The notes beneath the pieces were generated by a model. That model saw only the letters and a list, made by a program, of their open reading frames with translations, was not told the origin of the DNA and did no database searches. A stretch of DNA of 64,000 nt from Lactobacillus sp. ESL0791 (GTDB lineage: Bacteria; Bacillota; Bacilli; Lactobacillales; Lactobacillaceae). The stretch lies in NCBI RefSeq assembly GCF_029433255.1, contig NZ_JAQTHU010000001.1, forward strand, positions 1,674,001 through 1,738,000, given 5' to 3'. Shown piece after piece: positions 10,816-20,015 of the stretch; position 1 is the first letter of the stretch, and the number at the start of each line of letters is the position of its first letter. A program made the position numbers and the translations under genes.

Positions 10816-11707
10816 CAGTAATCTCTCCTCCATCATCAACACTTGATACTTTTTGACTAGTTGCAGTCTCCGCTGCTGGTTTAGAAGCAGGCAAATTCTT
10901 GTAGTGTAGAATTGCAAGCGCAAGGCCAATCAGAGCCATTGCCAGCATTGATAAGCCATTAAAGCCACCTACAAAAGTCTTGTTAATAGCAGCAACGCCT
11001 ACACCTAATGTTTGAACATTTGTAAACAATACTGAGAACAATGTCGTTAATGTGAAGCCAAGAATTAAGTATGCAATATGCTTTTTAACCGGAAGGTTTC
11101 TGAGCAAAATCGCAAAGCCGACAGCTGGAAGGGTAGCACCCGCAAGGGTTAAACCGGTACCAAGCCAGCTTAACTGACCATTCAAGGCATTAGCAATTGT
11201 TTGAACCAAACCTTGACCAAAAGCTAAAGCAATAAAGACAGGAATTGCACGAGACAAAGCCCAAGGAATCGCACCATAAAGGACGTTTCGTTCAACCGCC
11301 TTATAATTAATCTTGTCTTGGTCAATTAAGTGGTCAATTCTGTGTGAGAAGTATGTGTTGGCAAAACGCGCTAACACGTCTAGTTCAACCATGATTGCGG
11401 CAACGGGAACGGCAATTGAAGAAATTGCTGTTTGTGGACTCATGCCCCTAACACTGGTTGAGAAAGCTGTTGCCAGAACCGTACCGGTCGTCGCATCAAT
11501 CTTAGAAGCACCACCAAAGGTACCAACACCTAAAACCATCAATTGCATTCCTGCACCAATGAATAAGCCGGTTTTCAAATCACCCATAACTAAACCAGCA
11601 ATCAAGCCAGCACCAACAGGTGTATTCAGCGATGAATAAATTTGCAATTCATCAAGAATTTCATATCCGGCATACAAAGTTAATAATAATATTTGCCACC
11701 AAGCCAT
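10802..11707 (-). CDS. PTS mannose-family EIIC
   Basis: This 301-residue sugar channel of the mannose/fructose/sorbose family has many membrane helices and the characteristic PVGAGLIAGLVMGD and GVGTFGGASKIDATTGT segments. A hydrophilic, acidic tail of about 35 residues ends the protein. It is 11 nt downstream of EIIB. The context with AgaS points to galactosamine, GalNAc or a related disaccharide rather than mannose. Confidence 0.92.
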   Translation of the reverse strand: MAWWQILLLTLYAGYEILDELQIYSSLNTPVGAGLIAGLVMGDLKTGLFIGAGMQLMVLGVGTFGGASKIDATTGTVLATAFSTSVRGMSPQTAISSIAVPVAAIMVELDVLARFANTYFSHRIDHLIDQDKINYKAVERNVLYGAIPWALSRAIPVFIALAFGQGLVQTIANALNGQLSWLGTGLTLAGATLPAVGFAILLRNLPVKKHIAYLILGFTLTTLFSVLFTNVQTLGVGVAAINKTFVGGFNGLSMLAMALIGLALAILHYKNLPASKPAAETATSQKVSSVDDGGEITDDEL

Positions 11708-11718
11708 TTTATGACCTC

Positions 11719-12207
11719 CTACTTCATCTTTTCATCTATCAGTTTCATCAGATCATGTGAATCATCACGTGGAGTTAACTGAACCGTAAGTTTTACACCT
11801 TTATCAATAAGCTGCTTAAAAACCTCAACATCAGCCTGGTTAACACTAACCTGCTTGGTCAAAGCAGTAGTATCATCTCCCTTAGGCATGTTACCAACGT
11901 TGACAGTCTCAATTTTCACTCCTCGATCAATTAAATCAAGGAAGCGTTCAGGCCGTTTAGCAACAATGAAAAGCCGTTGCTTGCCATAACGCTCATTATT
12001 CAAATGATCTGCAGCAACATCAGCCGTCAAAACACTCAATCTCGTTGTCATCGGCGTCGCCATTCGCAAGCCGCTCTTTTGAATATCGCTCTTCGAGGCA
12101 TCGTCATCAACAACGATAATGCGCTCAACTTGAAGATTCGGTGTCCAAAGATTAGCAACTTGACCGTGAACCAAACGTTGATCAACTCTTGCACCCACTA
12201 TGTTCAT
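11719..12207 (-). CDS. PTS mannose-family EIIB
   Basis: This 162-residue phosphocarrier has the phosphorylation site His near residue 14 in DQRLVHGQVANLW. It starts the B-C-D-A transport operon behind its own promoter, which carries a possible GntR operator in the spacer and a cre-like site at the start. GGAGGAATTAAT precedes the ATG. Confidence 0.93.
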   Translation of the reverse strand: MNIVGARVDQRLVHGQVANLWTPNLQVERIIVVDDDASKSDIQKSGLRMATPMTTRLSVLTADVAADHLNNERYGKQRLFIVAKRPERFLDLIDRGVKIETVNVGNMPKGDDTTALTKQVSVNQADVEVFKQLIDKGVKLTVQLTPRDDSHDLMKLIDEKMK

Positions 12208-12285
12208 ATTAATTCCTCCATATTACAACAAAACGTTAACAGATTGGAACCGATACCAGAAATATCTAAAAATATTTTTGATACC

Positions 12286-12299
12286 CTGAAGCGCTTTCA
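12286..12299 (-). promoter_or_regulatory. cre-like site at the EIIB promoter
   Basis: TGAAAGCGCTTCAG on the minus strand lies in a 6+5+6 palindrome and matches 11 of 14 cre positions. It is at the predicted +1. Confidence 0.5.
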
Positions 12300-12305
12300 G
12301 GTATT

Positions 12306-12334
12306 ATGATAAGGTACCAACCAATTTTTGTCAA
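12306..12334 (-). promoter_or_regulatory. Promoter of the EIIB-C-D-A genes with a GntR-type operator in the spacer
   Basis: A TTGACA -35 (12329-12334), 17-bp spacer and TATCAT -10 (12306-12311) on the minus strand. The spacer holds TGGTTGGTACCT (12312-12323), which shares TGGTTGRTACC with the site in front of the GntR gene. Confidence 0.75.
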
Positions 12335-12351
12335 CCATAAATTTAAAATTA

Positions 12352-12380
12352 TACAAAAAACAGAGCACAAAAGTGCTCTG
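12352..12380 (-). terminator. Terminator after agaS
   Basis: CAGAGCAC/GTGCTCTG with a TTTT loop, followed by TTTTTTGT on the minus strand. It separates agaS from the EII genes, so the EII promoter is needed for full expression. Nothing else was assigned in 12381-12544. Confidence 0.85.
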
Positions 12381-12544
12381 TTAGATATATTGCTTGCCTG
12401 TCTAGCTTAAAAATAAATTTTTTTAAAGCATGCAACTTTTTTGTATAAGCAAGTCATCGCAGTTTAAAACATGGAAGATGTGCAACTGGTATGGATGACT
12501 GCTATGATTAAACAAGTGTTTCATATAGAAATGAACACATTAAA

Positions 12545-13714
12545 TTACTTATTGAGTTCATGAATAGTAACGCCCTTTACGACCCGGTTAACTGTTCCAG
12601 TTGGCGACGGTGTATCCGGCTTATTATGAACTTTAATTGAGGTCAGCAATGCGATTGTTTGGGCGAACATAATATCTGGAAAAGCCATGTAGGCATCAGG
12701 CAACAAATCTTCACCTGCAAACGTAAATGATTTACCAGCAAAATTTTGTCCGTCTTTTGGCTGTCCAACGGCCATGACGAGCGGCACAATCTGATCATCC
12801 TTGATTTCATTTAGAATATCCAAATCGTATTGCCTAGTATAATCATCATTTGAAACGAAATTGAAAACAATTGTCTTACTATTCAAGAAAGACTTAGGAC
12901 CGTGACGCAGACCCATGGACGTGTCAAACAAGGCAGCAACCTCACCAGCGGTTAACTCCAGAATCTTCAATCTGGCTTCCTGAGCCAATCCCCCTAAACA
13001 ACCGCTACCAGTATATACAATTCGGTTAAAATCGGTATCGACAATTTTTTGAATTTCATCTTCTCTAGCAATGACGCTCTCACCCATTTTAGCAATTGCG
13101 GCAACACAGGCAGCCTTCTTATCGTCTGCCAGCGTATCAAAGATCAACAAGGTGGCCAGCGTCATACAGGAAAACGAGCCGGTCATGGCAAAGCCCTGAT
13201 CTAGCGACTTAATTGGTGTCAAGAAAACAAGGGCATTAGGATCATCTTTCAAATCATCAGCGAGCCTAGCATCCGGTGCACAAGTAATCGCGATCTGATA
13301 CAAGTTCTTAACTAATTTTTTCGCCAATTCAACCGTTGCCACCGATTCCGGTGAATTTCCGCTGCGCGCATAGGAAATCAAAATGGTCGGTGTGTCTTCT
13401 TCCAGATAGTCACGTGGGGTTGAGACGATCTTGGTCGTGTCAATTGCTTCAAAGTCAAAGCGCGACCGGTCGCCGTGCAGTTTAAGGTATGGCAAAACCG
13501 TATTGCCAACATAGGCACTGCTGCCCGCACCCGTGAAGACAACTCGCACCTTGCTCCATTTAGCAGTAATTTTAGTCAAAAAATCGTGGATTTCCTGCTC
13601 ATGTTCCTGGTAGAGCTTAAAAGTTTGCTGCCATAACTTCGGCTCCTGCTGAATCTCGCGCGTAGTAATTACCGCACCCATTTTTGTTAACTCATCATCA
13701 TTTTTTGAAAACAT
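12545..13714 (-). CDS. agaS: AgaS-type SIS-domain sugar-phosphate isomerase/deaminase
   Basis: The 389-residue protein has two SIS domains (about 45-200 and 210-360), with FTGAGSSAYVGNT and ISYARSGNSPESV in the first. AgaS/GnbE proteins convert galactosamine 6-phosphate to tagatose 6-phosphate and ammonia. It directly follows the GntR gene and precedes the EII genes, the same order as in the Lactobacillus casei gnb operon. No GalNAc-6-phosphate deacetylase or phospho-beta-galactosidase lies between, so the imported sugar may be galactosamine, or those enzymes are encoded elsewhere. Confidence 0.88.
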   Translation of the reverse strand: MFSKNDDELTKMGAVITTREIQQEPKLWQQTFKLYQEHEQEIHDFLTKITAKWSKVRVVFTGAGSSAYVGNTVLPYLKLHGDRSRFDFEAIDTTKIVSTPRDYLEEDTPTILISYARSGNSPESVATVELAKKLVKNLYQIAITCAPDARLADDLKDDPNALVFLTPIKSLDQGFAMTGSFSCMTLATLLIFDTLADDKKAACVAAIAKMGESVIAREDEIQKIVDTDFNRIVYTGSGCLGGLAQEARLKILELTAGEVAALFDTSMGLRHGPKSFLNSKTIVFNFVSNDDYTRQYDLDILNEIKDDQIVPLVMAVGQPKDGQNFAGKSFTFAGEDLLPDAYMAFPDIMFAQTIALLTSIKVHNKPDTPSPTGTVNRVVKGVTIHELNK

Positions 13715-13735
13715 TTTTACAACTTCCTTTCAAAA

Positions 13736-14452
13736 TCAAACCAAATGATTATATTGCCGTGACCGGTAAACAAACTTATCTCCCCGTGCTAAGGAAATGG
13801 TAAATTCAACCGGAACATTTTTATCATTAATTGTCTTACGATATATTTTCAGACTTGGTGATCCAACTTTTTCATGAAGAGAGGCACTTGCCTCATCGTC
13901 AAGACTGACTGCTTGCACATCTTCAAAAGCCATCACACTGCGCTGATTATATTTTTTCTTTAATACGCTATAAAGAGTATCATTTTCCAAATCAGTAATT
14001 TTTAAATCAGGGAAAAGCTTTTCTGGCAAATAAGTTTTGCTATAGATCATCGGCTCATCATCGGCTAGACGCAGTCGAATCAAGCGGTAGGTTTTGTCTT
14101 CTTCTTGCAAATTTAACTGGTCGGAAATATTGTGGTTAGGAACAACCAGCTCAAGCTTCTTATTCTGCGTGGTCGCCGTTCGCCCATACCGAGATGTATC
14201 CTCAGAAAAAGAATACATGCCCCCAATATTCAGCTTATTAAGATACCTGCCCGCAACAAAAGTCCCTTTACCATGCAAACGATAAATTACGCCCCGGTCT
14301 TCTAGGTCCTTAAGTGCTAGCCTAATAGTATTCCGACTAACATCGTAATCCGTTAAAAGCTGGCGCTCGCTAGGCAACTGGTCATTTGCTCTCATTGAAT
14401 CAATTTTATTTTCTAAATCTGAAATTACTTTGCGATAAAGTGGTTTTTCCAT
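13736..14452 (-). CDS. GntR/HutC-family repressor of the amino-sugar operon
   Basis: The 238-residue regulator has an N-terminal winged helix (about 1-70; LPSERQLLTDYDVSRNTIRLAL) and a C-terminal UTRA ligand domain (about 90-235). I chose the ATG at 14452 because AGAGGAAG is well spaced and the family starts here; the longer frame runs through the operator and promoter. It heads the GntR-agaS transcript and probably represses it and the EII genes, as GnbR does, until an amino-sugar phosphate binds. Confidence 0.9.
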   Translation of the reverse strand: MEKPLYRKVISDLENKIDSMRANDQLPSERQLLTDYDVSRNTIRLALKDLEDRGVIYRLHGKGTFVAGRYLNKLNIGGMYSFSEDTSRYGRTATTQNKKLELVVPNHNISDQLNLQEEDKTYRLIRLRLADDEPMIYSKTYLPEKLFPDLKITDLENDTLYSVLKKKYNQRSVMAFEDVQAVSLDDEASASLHEKVGSPSLKIYRKTINDKNVPVEFTISLARGDKFVYRSRQYNHLV

Positions 14453-14473
14453 AAGCAACACTTCCTCTCTTAC

Positions 14474-14485
14474 TGGTTGATACCA
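14474..14485. promoter_or_regulatory. GntR/HutC operator TGGTTGATACCA
   Basis: A TGGT-4-ACCA dyad just downstream of the -10 of the GntR gene, resembling NagR/GntR-HutC operators. A related copy is in the EIIB promoter. Confidence 0.7.
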
Positions 14486-14493
14486 CTTCCTAA

Positions 14494-14522
14494 ATTCTAG
14501 CAAAGAAACCGCTTAAATGCAA
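14494..14522 (-). promoter_or_regulatory. Promoter of GntR-agaS with an internal cre-like site
   Basis: TTGCAT (14517-14522), 17 bp, TAGAAT (14494-14499) on the minus strand. A cre-like sequence matching 12 of 14 positions covers 14504-14517 inside the spacer. Confidence 0.72.
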
Positions 14523-14668
14523 TTTTTATTGGATAGAAAACACAAAATTGCATTCAAATGTCATAGGGGAAAAATTGCTAATAACTGCTGCATAAAAAAA
14601 CGAACTGGTTAGCAAAAGAGAATGCATCTACTTATTCGTAAAAGGTATAATAGTATAGGGAGGTAGAA

Positions 14669-15145
14669 ATGAAAATGAAAAAATTGATAAATGCGGTAAT
14701 AGCAGTATTAGTGGTAACTGCTATCGGAATAACAACTCCGTTACCTGCACAGGCTAAATATATGGGGCATTCCGCGACGCCGACAGAATTAAGAGGAAAT
14801 TGGTACCGTTATGAGGGTAACAATAAATGGCAACATTTCAAAATTACCAAACACTCATGCATATTAAATGGTAAAGTCCTTTGCAGTTTAAATAAAAAAG
14901 GCGCTAAAAAACTGCATGTGATGCAGTACAAACAAAATGGCAAGGCCTATTACGATTTGAACAAGTTTAGCTATCATTATCAAGAAATTGGGTCTTTTTG
15001 GTTATCACAGAGAAAAATTCACGGAAGAAGAGTCATGAAGAGCTATTACAACATGGGCTACTTTTCTGTTTATACCAGAAGCAAGATAAAGCATGACTAT
15101 TCTTATGAAGTTAAGGGGGACTTTAACAAATACCTCGGCAGATAA
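14669..15145 (+). CDS. Small secreted protein with LRGNWY motif
   Basis: The 158-residue protein has a signal peptide of about 30 residues ending PAQAKY (probable cleavage after AQA). The mature part is basic and rich in Tyr, Lys and Trp, starting with TELRGNWYRYEG. The same RGNWY element follows the signal peptide of the protein at 27861-28442, so they are distant relatives. GGAGGT lies upstream; the second ATG at 14675 is an equally spaced alternative. A TATAAT is present near 14646. Function unknown; an extracellular role is inferred from the signal peptide only. Confidence 0.8.
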   Translation: MKMKKLINAVIAVLVVTAIGITTPLPAQAKYMGHSATPTELRGNWYRYEGNNKWQHFKITKHSCILNGKVLCSLNKKGAKKLHVMQYKQNGKAYYDLNKFSYHYQEIGSFWLSQRKIHGRRVMKSYYNMGYFSVYTRSKIKHDYSYEVKGDFNKYLGR

Positions 15146-15165
15146 GCTGTATTGTTTGCATTAAA

Positions 15166-15205
15166 AACAAAAGGAGCAAGTTTAATTCTTGTTCCTTTTT
15201 CATTC
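15166..15205. terminator. Bidirectional terminator
   Basis: AAAAGGA-CAAG pairs with CTTG-TCCTTTTT between the convergent secreted-protein and GH31 genes. Confidence 0.8.
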
Positions 15206-15210
15206 TATAA

Positions 15211-17970
15211 TTAAAAATACTTTTTCGCACTCCAGCCGGAATAACCAGAAGAGGTAACAGTCTGTACTTGGTACCAGTGCTGCGAAGCTGGTCTTAAATC
15301 ATGTAGTACCAGCAGCGGATCGGGTAAACCAGTGTATAAAAGACCATCAACCTTAACATTATAGGTAACCCGACCAAGATTTTCATCTGCCGGTTCCCAT
15401 GCAAGCTTGGCCGTCAGCGCTAAACTATCACTTAAACCTGCAGGACCAGCCAATGCAATCTTTTTGGTTGGTAACTCATTGACCGCATCTGTTTGGAGTT
15501 TAACCCCTTTAACACGCAGGACAATCTTATCTTGGCTAATATCCACAGGGGCAATTTTTACACGTAAAAAGTTCTGTGCCAGGTCTGCACCCATTTCTCG
15601 CAAATAGGGATTTGTTACATATTGTCTATCCCAAAAGTAACTGTTGGCGGATTTTTGAAAATCTTCCAAATCTTTTGCCTCGTGCAGCACCACATCTTTG
15701 GCAGCAATGGCTACAGAAACAGCGGTCGGTGCCTGCTCCGTCTTGATTGCTAACTCCGTCGGCCGCTCTGCTGTCATTCCTGCATAGGTGCCAGCCGTCG
15801 GATTAATTATCACCGTCAGCTCCGTACCAGCAAGCTTGCTGCTAATTTTCGTCTGGGCAGATTGGCCCTGCTTGTACTTATCTGAAATATCGTCATCTTC
15901 ATACCAATTAAAGCAATTTTCACCCGCAGGATAGATTTCCAATTGACGCTCCTGCTTGACCTTTTCATATTCAGCCGGTGTATTGGTCGGTGCAGCCTTA
16001 GGGATAATTGCCCCCGCCTTAACAAACACCGGCAGCTTCCACAGCGGTGCTGCAAAATTGTTCACCACCTGGCCGCCCCGATAAGCCTTGCCCGTATAAT
16101 AATCAAACCAAATTTGCTGTTCATCTGGAAGATAAATACCATTACGAATATCGTTGCCTGCTTGATCCGCCTGCGTATTTTGGTAAATGGGCGCGATTAA
16201 GAAACTCTCGCCCCACAAATACTGGTACTTTACCAGATTGGTATAACATTCAGGCAGAGCGGGATATTCCAAAAACATTGCTCTAATCAGCGGTTTACCA
16301 GCGACAACCGCTTCGTGCGCGATGCTGTAGATATAAGGTAAAAGCATGGTCTTCTGTTTGAGGTAGGCGCGGTTAATTGCCGTAATGTTTTTTGAAAAAG
16401 CAAAAGGATTCTTCGGATTGGTGCCCCAGCCGTCCATGTTCAGCTGAATTGGTGTAAATGCCTTCCACTGATAATCGCGTGTATTGACGACCGGATTGCC
16501 ACCGTAAAAAATTCCGTCCATATCTGAAGCAACATTAGGTTGCCCTGACAAGCCTTCACCGATATAAGTCGGAATCTGGAAACGAATATATTCCCACTGA
16601 CCGCCCTTTTCATCGCCGGTCCAAACAGCCGCAGTATTCTGAGTACCGGCCCAGCCGTCAACGGTGATGATAAAAGGTCGTAGCGCATCCCCCTTAATTT
16701 TTTTAATCATTGCGGCAGCAGTCTGCGTGCCATTCAAGCCAAAAGAATAGCCAGACCCAACCCAAGCAACATCAGTTTTCAGAGCCATCACACCTGCTCG
16801 CAGTTCCTGCTCAAAGTCACGGTCGCTTGTTTTGGGATGGTCAGGATCAACTGGCAGCAAATTTTGCTGCGTCCACAAACCAACCTCAACCCCGCGGGAA
16901 TTTGCATATTCCACAAATTCTCGCAGATTAGCAACATTGCCAGCGAGGGTCTTAGTTTGACCGTATCCGGCACCATAACCATCATTAGGCAAAAACCAGC
17001 CTAACGGCAGGTCCTGCTGCAGATACTGGTCCAGCATCCCCCGGGCGCTAAGCTCATAATTCTCTTCTCCGCCTTCACCGTTCAAATTTTCCCTAATTGC
17101 CTTATCCTTCAACTCCTTGGGCAGCTTTTGCGGCTGATATTCTTTGTAATATTTGCCATTTGGGTATCTAATTGCACCCCCAGCATTCGCATTCGTTTCT
17201 ACCCAGTAATCACGGTTATAGGCATTCAAATGTGCCTCATAAAAACCATAGAGGGGCAGTAGGAGCGGCAAACCAGTCAGCTGTTGGTAGGCATGAATCA
17301 GTCCGTAAGCTGTATCCGCAAAGAAATAAAACGCATCAAAGCGCTCTTCATTATGCGTGGTCGTGACCCGGCCATTTTGCTTGCTGGCAAAATCATAGAC
17401 TCCCCGGGCAAAAGTATTACGCAAGACACCGTAACCACTAGTTGACCAGTAAAAAGGTGCTGGTGAGGTTACCCCTTGGTCGATCCAATTGTTGGTATTG
17501 GCAATCTGCACTTCTTCGCCAGTCAAATTGAAACGCCCGTTTTGGGTGCCGCCGCCAAAATACTTGCTTCCTGCTTCATCAAGCAGCACCTGGCTGCTGC
17601 CGTCTTTTTTAACCGTTAACGGTTTTGCTTCCGCCAGCACGGTCTCGCCCTTGCGCTCAACACTCATTGTGCCCGCCGATTTAGCAAAATTAATCATTAA
17701 TTCACTGGCTTTAAGGCAAAAAGTTGTCGCTGTTTCTGTCAGGATAGAATTATTCAATTCTGCACTACCATCTGCAGCGATTTCCGGGGCCAAAATCTGG
17801 GCGTGCAGATCTGGCTGCGATTGCTTCGGTGCCGCATATTGTCCTGAAGGATCAACGTAATAGCGGAACAGATTAGGCGCAATTAAATATAAGCGCCCAA
17901 CCACCCCGTCTTCATAGGTAATTTCGCAATACCCTTCTTTTTTAATCACACTTGTAATTTTTTGATTCAT
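15211..17970 (-). CDS. GH31 alpha-glucosidase family protein (919 aa)
   Basis: This large cytoplasmic (no signal peptide) alpha-glucoside hydrolase has an N-terminal beta-sandwich (about 1-230), a GH31 barrel (about 230-600), then beta domains and a C-terminal segment from about 835 that looks like a fibronectin type III domain (YNVKVDG, WYQVQTVTSSGYSGWS). The nucleophile is D400 in ALKTDVAWVGSG and the acid/base is D453 in WTGDEKGG. The inserted acidic loop around 295-305 is typical of the bacterial alpha-glucosyltransferase/alpha-1,3-glucosidase-like subgroup. It is divergent from the peptide-binding lipoprotein gene and has no transporter beside it. Confidence 0.9.
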   Translation of the reverse strand: MNQKITSVIKKEGYCEITYEDGVVGRLYLIAPNLFRYYVDPSGQYAAPKQSQPDLHAQILAPEIAADGSAELNNSILTETATTFCLKASELMINFAKSAGTMSVERKGETVLAEAKPLTVKKDGSSQVLLDEAGSKYFGGGTQNGRFNLTGEEVQIANTNNWIDQGVTSPAPFYWSTSGYGVLRNTFARGVYDFASKQNGRVTTTHNEERFDAFYFFADTAYGLIHAYQQLTGLPLLLPLYGFYEAHLNAYNRDYWVETNANAGGAIRYPNGKYYKEYQPQKLPKELKDKAIRENLNGEGGEENYELSARGMLDQYLQQDLPLGWFLPNDGYGAGYGQTKTLAGNVANLREFVEYANSRGVEVGLWTQQNLLPVDPDHPKTSDRDFEQELRAGVMALKTDVAWVGSGYSFGLNGTQTAAAMIKKIKGDALRPFIITVDGWAGTQNTAAVWTGDEKGGQWEYIRFQIPTYIGEGLSGQPNVASDMDGIFYGGNPVVNTRDYQWKAFTPIQLNMDGWGTNPKNPFAFSKNITAINRAYLKQKTMLLPYIYSIAHEAVVAGKPLIRAMFLEYPALPECYTNLVKYQYLWGESFLIAPIYQNTQADQAGNDIRNGIYLPDEQQIWFDYYTGKAYRGGQVVNNFAAPLWKLPVFVKAGAIIPKAAPTNTPAEYEKVKQERQLEIYPAGENCFNWYEDDDISDKYKQGQSAQTKISSKLAGTELTVIINPTAGTYAGMTAERPTELAIKTEQAPTAVSVAIAAKDVVLHEAKDLEDFQKSANSYFWDRQYVTNPYLREMGADLAQNFLRVKIAPVDISQDKIVLRVKGVKLQTDAVNELPTKKIALAGPAGLSDSLALTAKLAWEPADENLGRVTYNVKVDGLLYTGLPDPLLVLHDLRPASQHWYQVQTVTSSGYSGWSAKKYF

Positions 17971-18121
17971 TGTTATAATTTTCCTTTTTCTATCGCAACT
18001 TGCTTATCTTAAAAAAATATTGTAATTTACTTCTTATCCTGCTATTATTTATTACAATTATAATTTTAATTTAATAATAAATGTTAACGCAATCAGTGTC
18101 TAAATTCAAGGAGTGATCAAA

Positions 18122-19891
18122 ATGAATAAGCACAAAATTTTAAAGTTTATCACGCTTGTGCCTGTGCTCGCCCTGGCATTAACTGCCTGCGGCAAAAAGA
18201 ACACCACCGCGAACAACAATAGCAGCCCAAGCAATAAATTCCCTACTTCTGTTCCTACCAAACCGGTCAAGCAAGGAGGAACAATCAGGGTAGCGCTTGA
18301 AACCGACACTCCGTTTCAGGGAATTTTTTTGGACGAAATCTCTGAAGATAGTGTCGATTACCTGGCTTCACAGTTTGGCGATGAAACGCTTTTTTACTAT
18401 AACAATCATTATAAAATTAATGACAAGGGTCCCGCAACTCTGAAAATAAACAGGAACAACAAGACGGTGACAATCACTGTTAAAAATGGTGTCAAATGGT
18501 CCGACGGCCACCAGGTAAACGCCAAAGACCTAGAGTATTCTTATGAAGTAATTGCCAACAAAAAGACCAATTGCGAACGTTACAGCGAACAAATTGAAAA
18601 CATTGAGGGCATCAAAGAATACCATGACGGGCAGGCCAAGACCATTAGCGGAATTACATACCCAGATGGTCAAAATGGACGGTCAATTGTCCTCCACTTT
18701 AAGAAAATCATGCCCGGGATGTATAATGCCGGCAGCAACTGTTACAGTGAGACCGCCGTACCCTATCATTACCTTAAGAGTGTGCCTTTTGGCAAGTTAA
18801 AGTCCTGTGACCAGGTTCGCAAAGCCCCGCTTTTCTTTGGGCCATACCGTGTACAAAAAATCACGCGGGGACAATCAATTATCTGGGTACCAAACAAATA
18901 TTACTGGCGCGGCAGGCCGAAATTGGACAAGATTTCCATTTCGGTTGTTTCAACCAATACCGCTTCACAAGCGTTAAAGAGCCACAAATTTGATGTGATT
19001 GACGTGGTGAACACGCAGTGGAACCAAGTTAAAAACACTGCCAGTTATAACTTTGTCGCCCAAGTGCCGCTGGTTTACTACTACCTGGCCTTCAAAGTCG
19101 GTAAGTGGAACAACAAGCTGGGCGAAAACGTGATGAACAAAAACGCCAAGATGAACAGAAAGCCGCTGCGTCAGGCAATGGCCTATGCGATGAACGTTGA
19201 GCAGGTTGATAAGCGCTACACCCAGGGACTGAAGTTTCGTGTTCCAACTCTAATTCCAGCGCAATTTGGCGACTACTTTGACAAGAACATCAAAGGCTAC
19301 ACATATAATCTGAATAAGGCCAACCAAATTTTAGACAAAGCCGGCTACAAGAAGAAGGGCAAGTGGCGTTGTCTGCCAAACGGCAAGCCGCTCAAGATTA
19401 ACTTTTTAGCAATGAGCGGCAATGCTACCCAAGAACCGATCATTCAAAATTACCTGCAGCAATGGCACAAAATTGGGCTGAACGTGCAACTAATGGGCGA
19501 CCGGCTAATGGAAAGCAATTCATTTTACGATAAAATAACGAAAGACGATCCCGCAGTGGATGTATATATCGGAGGTTTTGGTTTATCAACCGAGCCGTCC
19601 CAGGCCAATCTTTACGGTTTAAAATCTGCTTCTAATTATTCACGTTATGCCACTCCTGAAAATACCAAGCTGATTGCCGAAATGGATTCACAAAAAGCTT
19701 TTAATCATGATTATCGGGTTAAGGTTTTCCATAAATGGCAAAAATACATGGATGATGAAGCCTATGTGGTGCCGCTGGATTCGCTATACACGATTACAGC
19801 AGTTAATAAAAAATTAACAAACTACTCACGTGACCCAGACAGGGCAGCCAATACACACCCAATTTGGTATGATATTGGTTTTGCCAAATAG
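18122..19891 (+). CDS. Oligopeptide ABC transporter substrate-binding lipoprotein (OppA-like)
   Basis: This 589-residue SBP_bac_5 family protein has a lipoprotein signal peptide with lipobox LTAC (Cys near residue 24), then a Ser/Asn-rich linker and the binding fold. It would capture peptides at the outer membrane face of the cell. AAGGAG lies 8 nt before the ATG at 18122. No OppBCDF genes adjoin, so it is an orphan that must share a permease encoded elsewhere. It ends 20 bp before a perfect 15-bp hairpin. Confidence 0.92.
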   Translation: MNKHKILKFITLVPVLALALTACGKKNTTANNNSSPSNKFPTSVPTKPVKQGGTIRVALETDTPFQGIFLDEISEDSVDYLASQFGDETLFYYNNHYKINDKGPATLKINRNNKTVTITVKNGVKWSDGHQVNAKDLEYSYEVIANKKTNCERYSEQIENIEGIKEYHDGQAKTISGITYPDGQNGRSIVLHFKKIMPGMYNAGSNCYSETAVPYHYLKSVPFGKLKSCDQVRKAPLFFGPYRVQKITRGQSIIWVPNKYYWRGRPKLDKISISVVSTNTASQALKSHKFDVIDVVNTQWNQVKNTASYNFVAQVPLVYYYLAFKVGKWNNKLGENVMNKNAKMNRKPLRQAMAYAMNVEQVDKRYTQGLKFRVPTLIPAQFGDYFDKNIKGYTYNLNKANQILDKAGYKKKGKWRCLPNGKPLKINFLAMSGNATQEPIIQNYLQQWHKIGLNVQLMGDRLMESNSFYDKITKDDPAVDVYIGGFGLSTEPSQANLYGLKSASNYSRYATPENTKLIAEMDSQKAFNHDYRVKVFHKWQKYMDDEAYVVPLDSLYTITAVNKKLTNYSRDPDRAANTHPIWYDIGFAK

Positions 19892-19910
19892 TGCTTTACC
19901 ACAAAAATAT

Positions 19911-19950
19911 TATACTAAAATTAAATAAATTTAATTTTAGTATAGATTTT
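19911..19950 (+). terminator. AT-only 15-bp perfect hairpin with T tail
   Basis: TATACTAAAATTAAA (19911-19925) and its exact complement (19930-19944) around a 4-nt loop, followed by GATTTTTGC. It would end the OppA-like transcript. Confidence 0.8.
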
Positions 19951-20015
19951 TGCTAACTAAAGTGTTATTATTCCTTGAAAACTAGTATCTATCTTTATAG
20001 ATTGAGGGAGTGAAT

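Noticed and set aside
15816..17366. Several 60-90-codon frames inside the GH31 gene
   Set aside because: All are shadows of the intact 919-codon frame.
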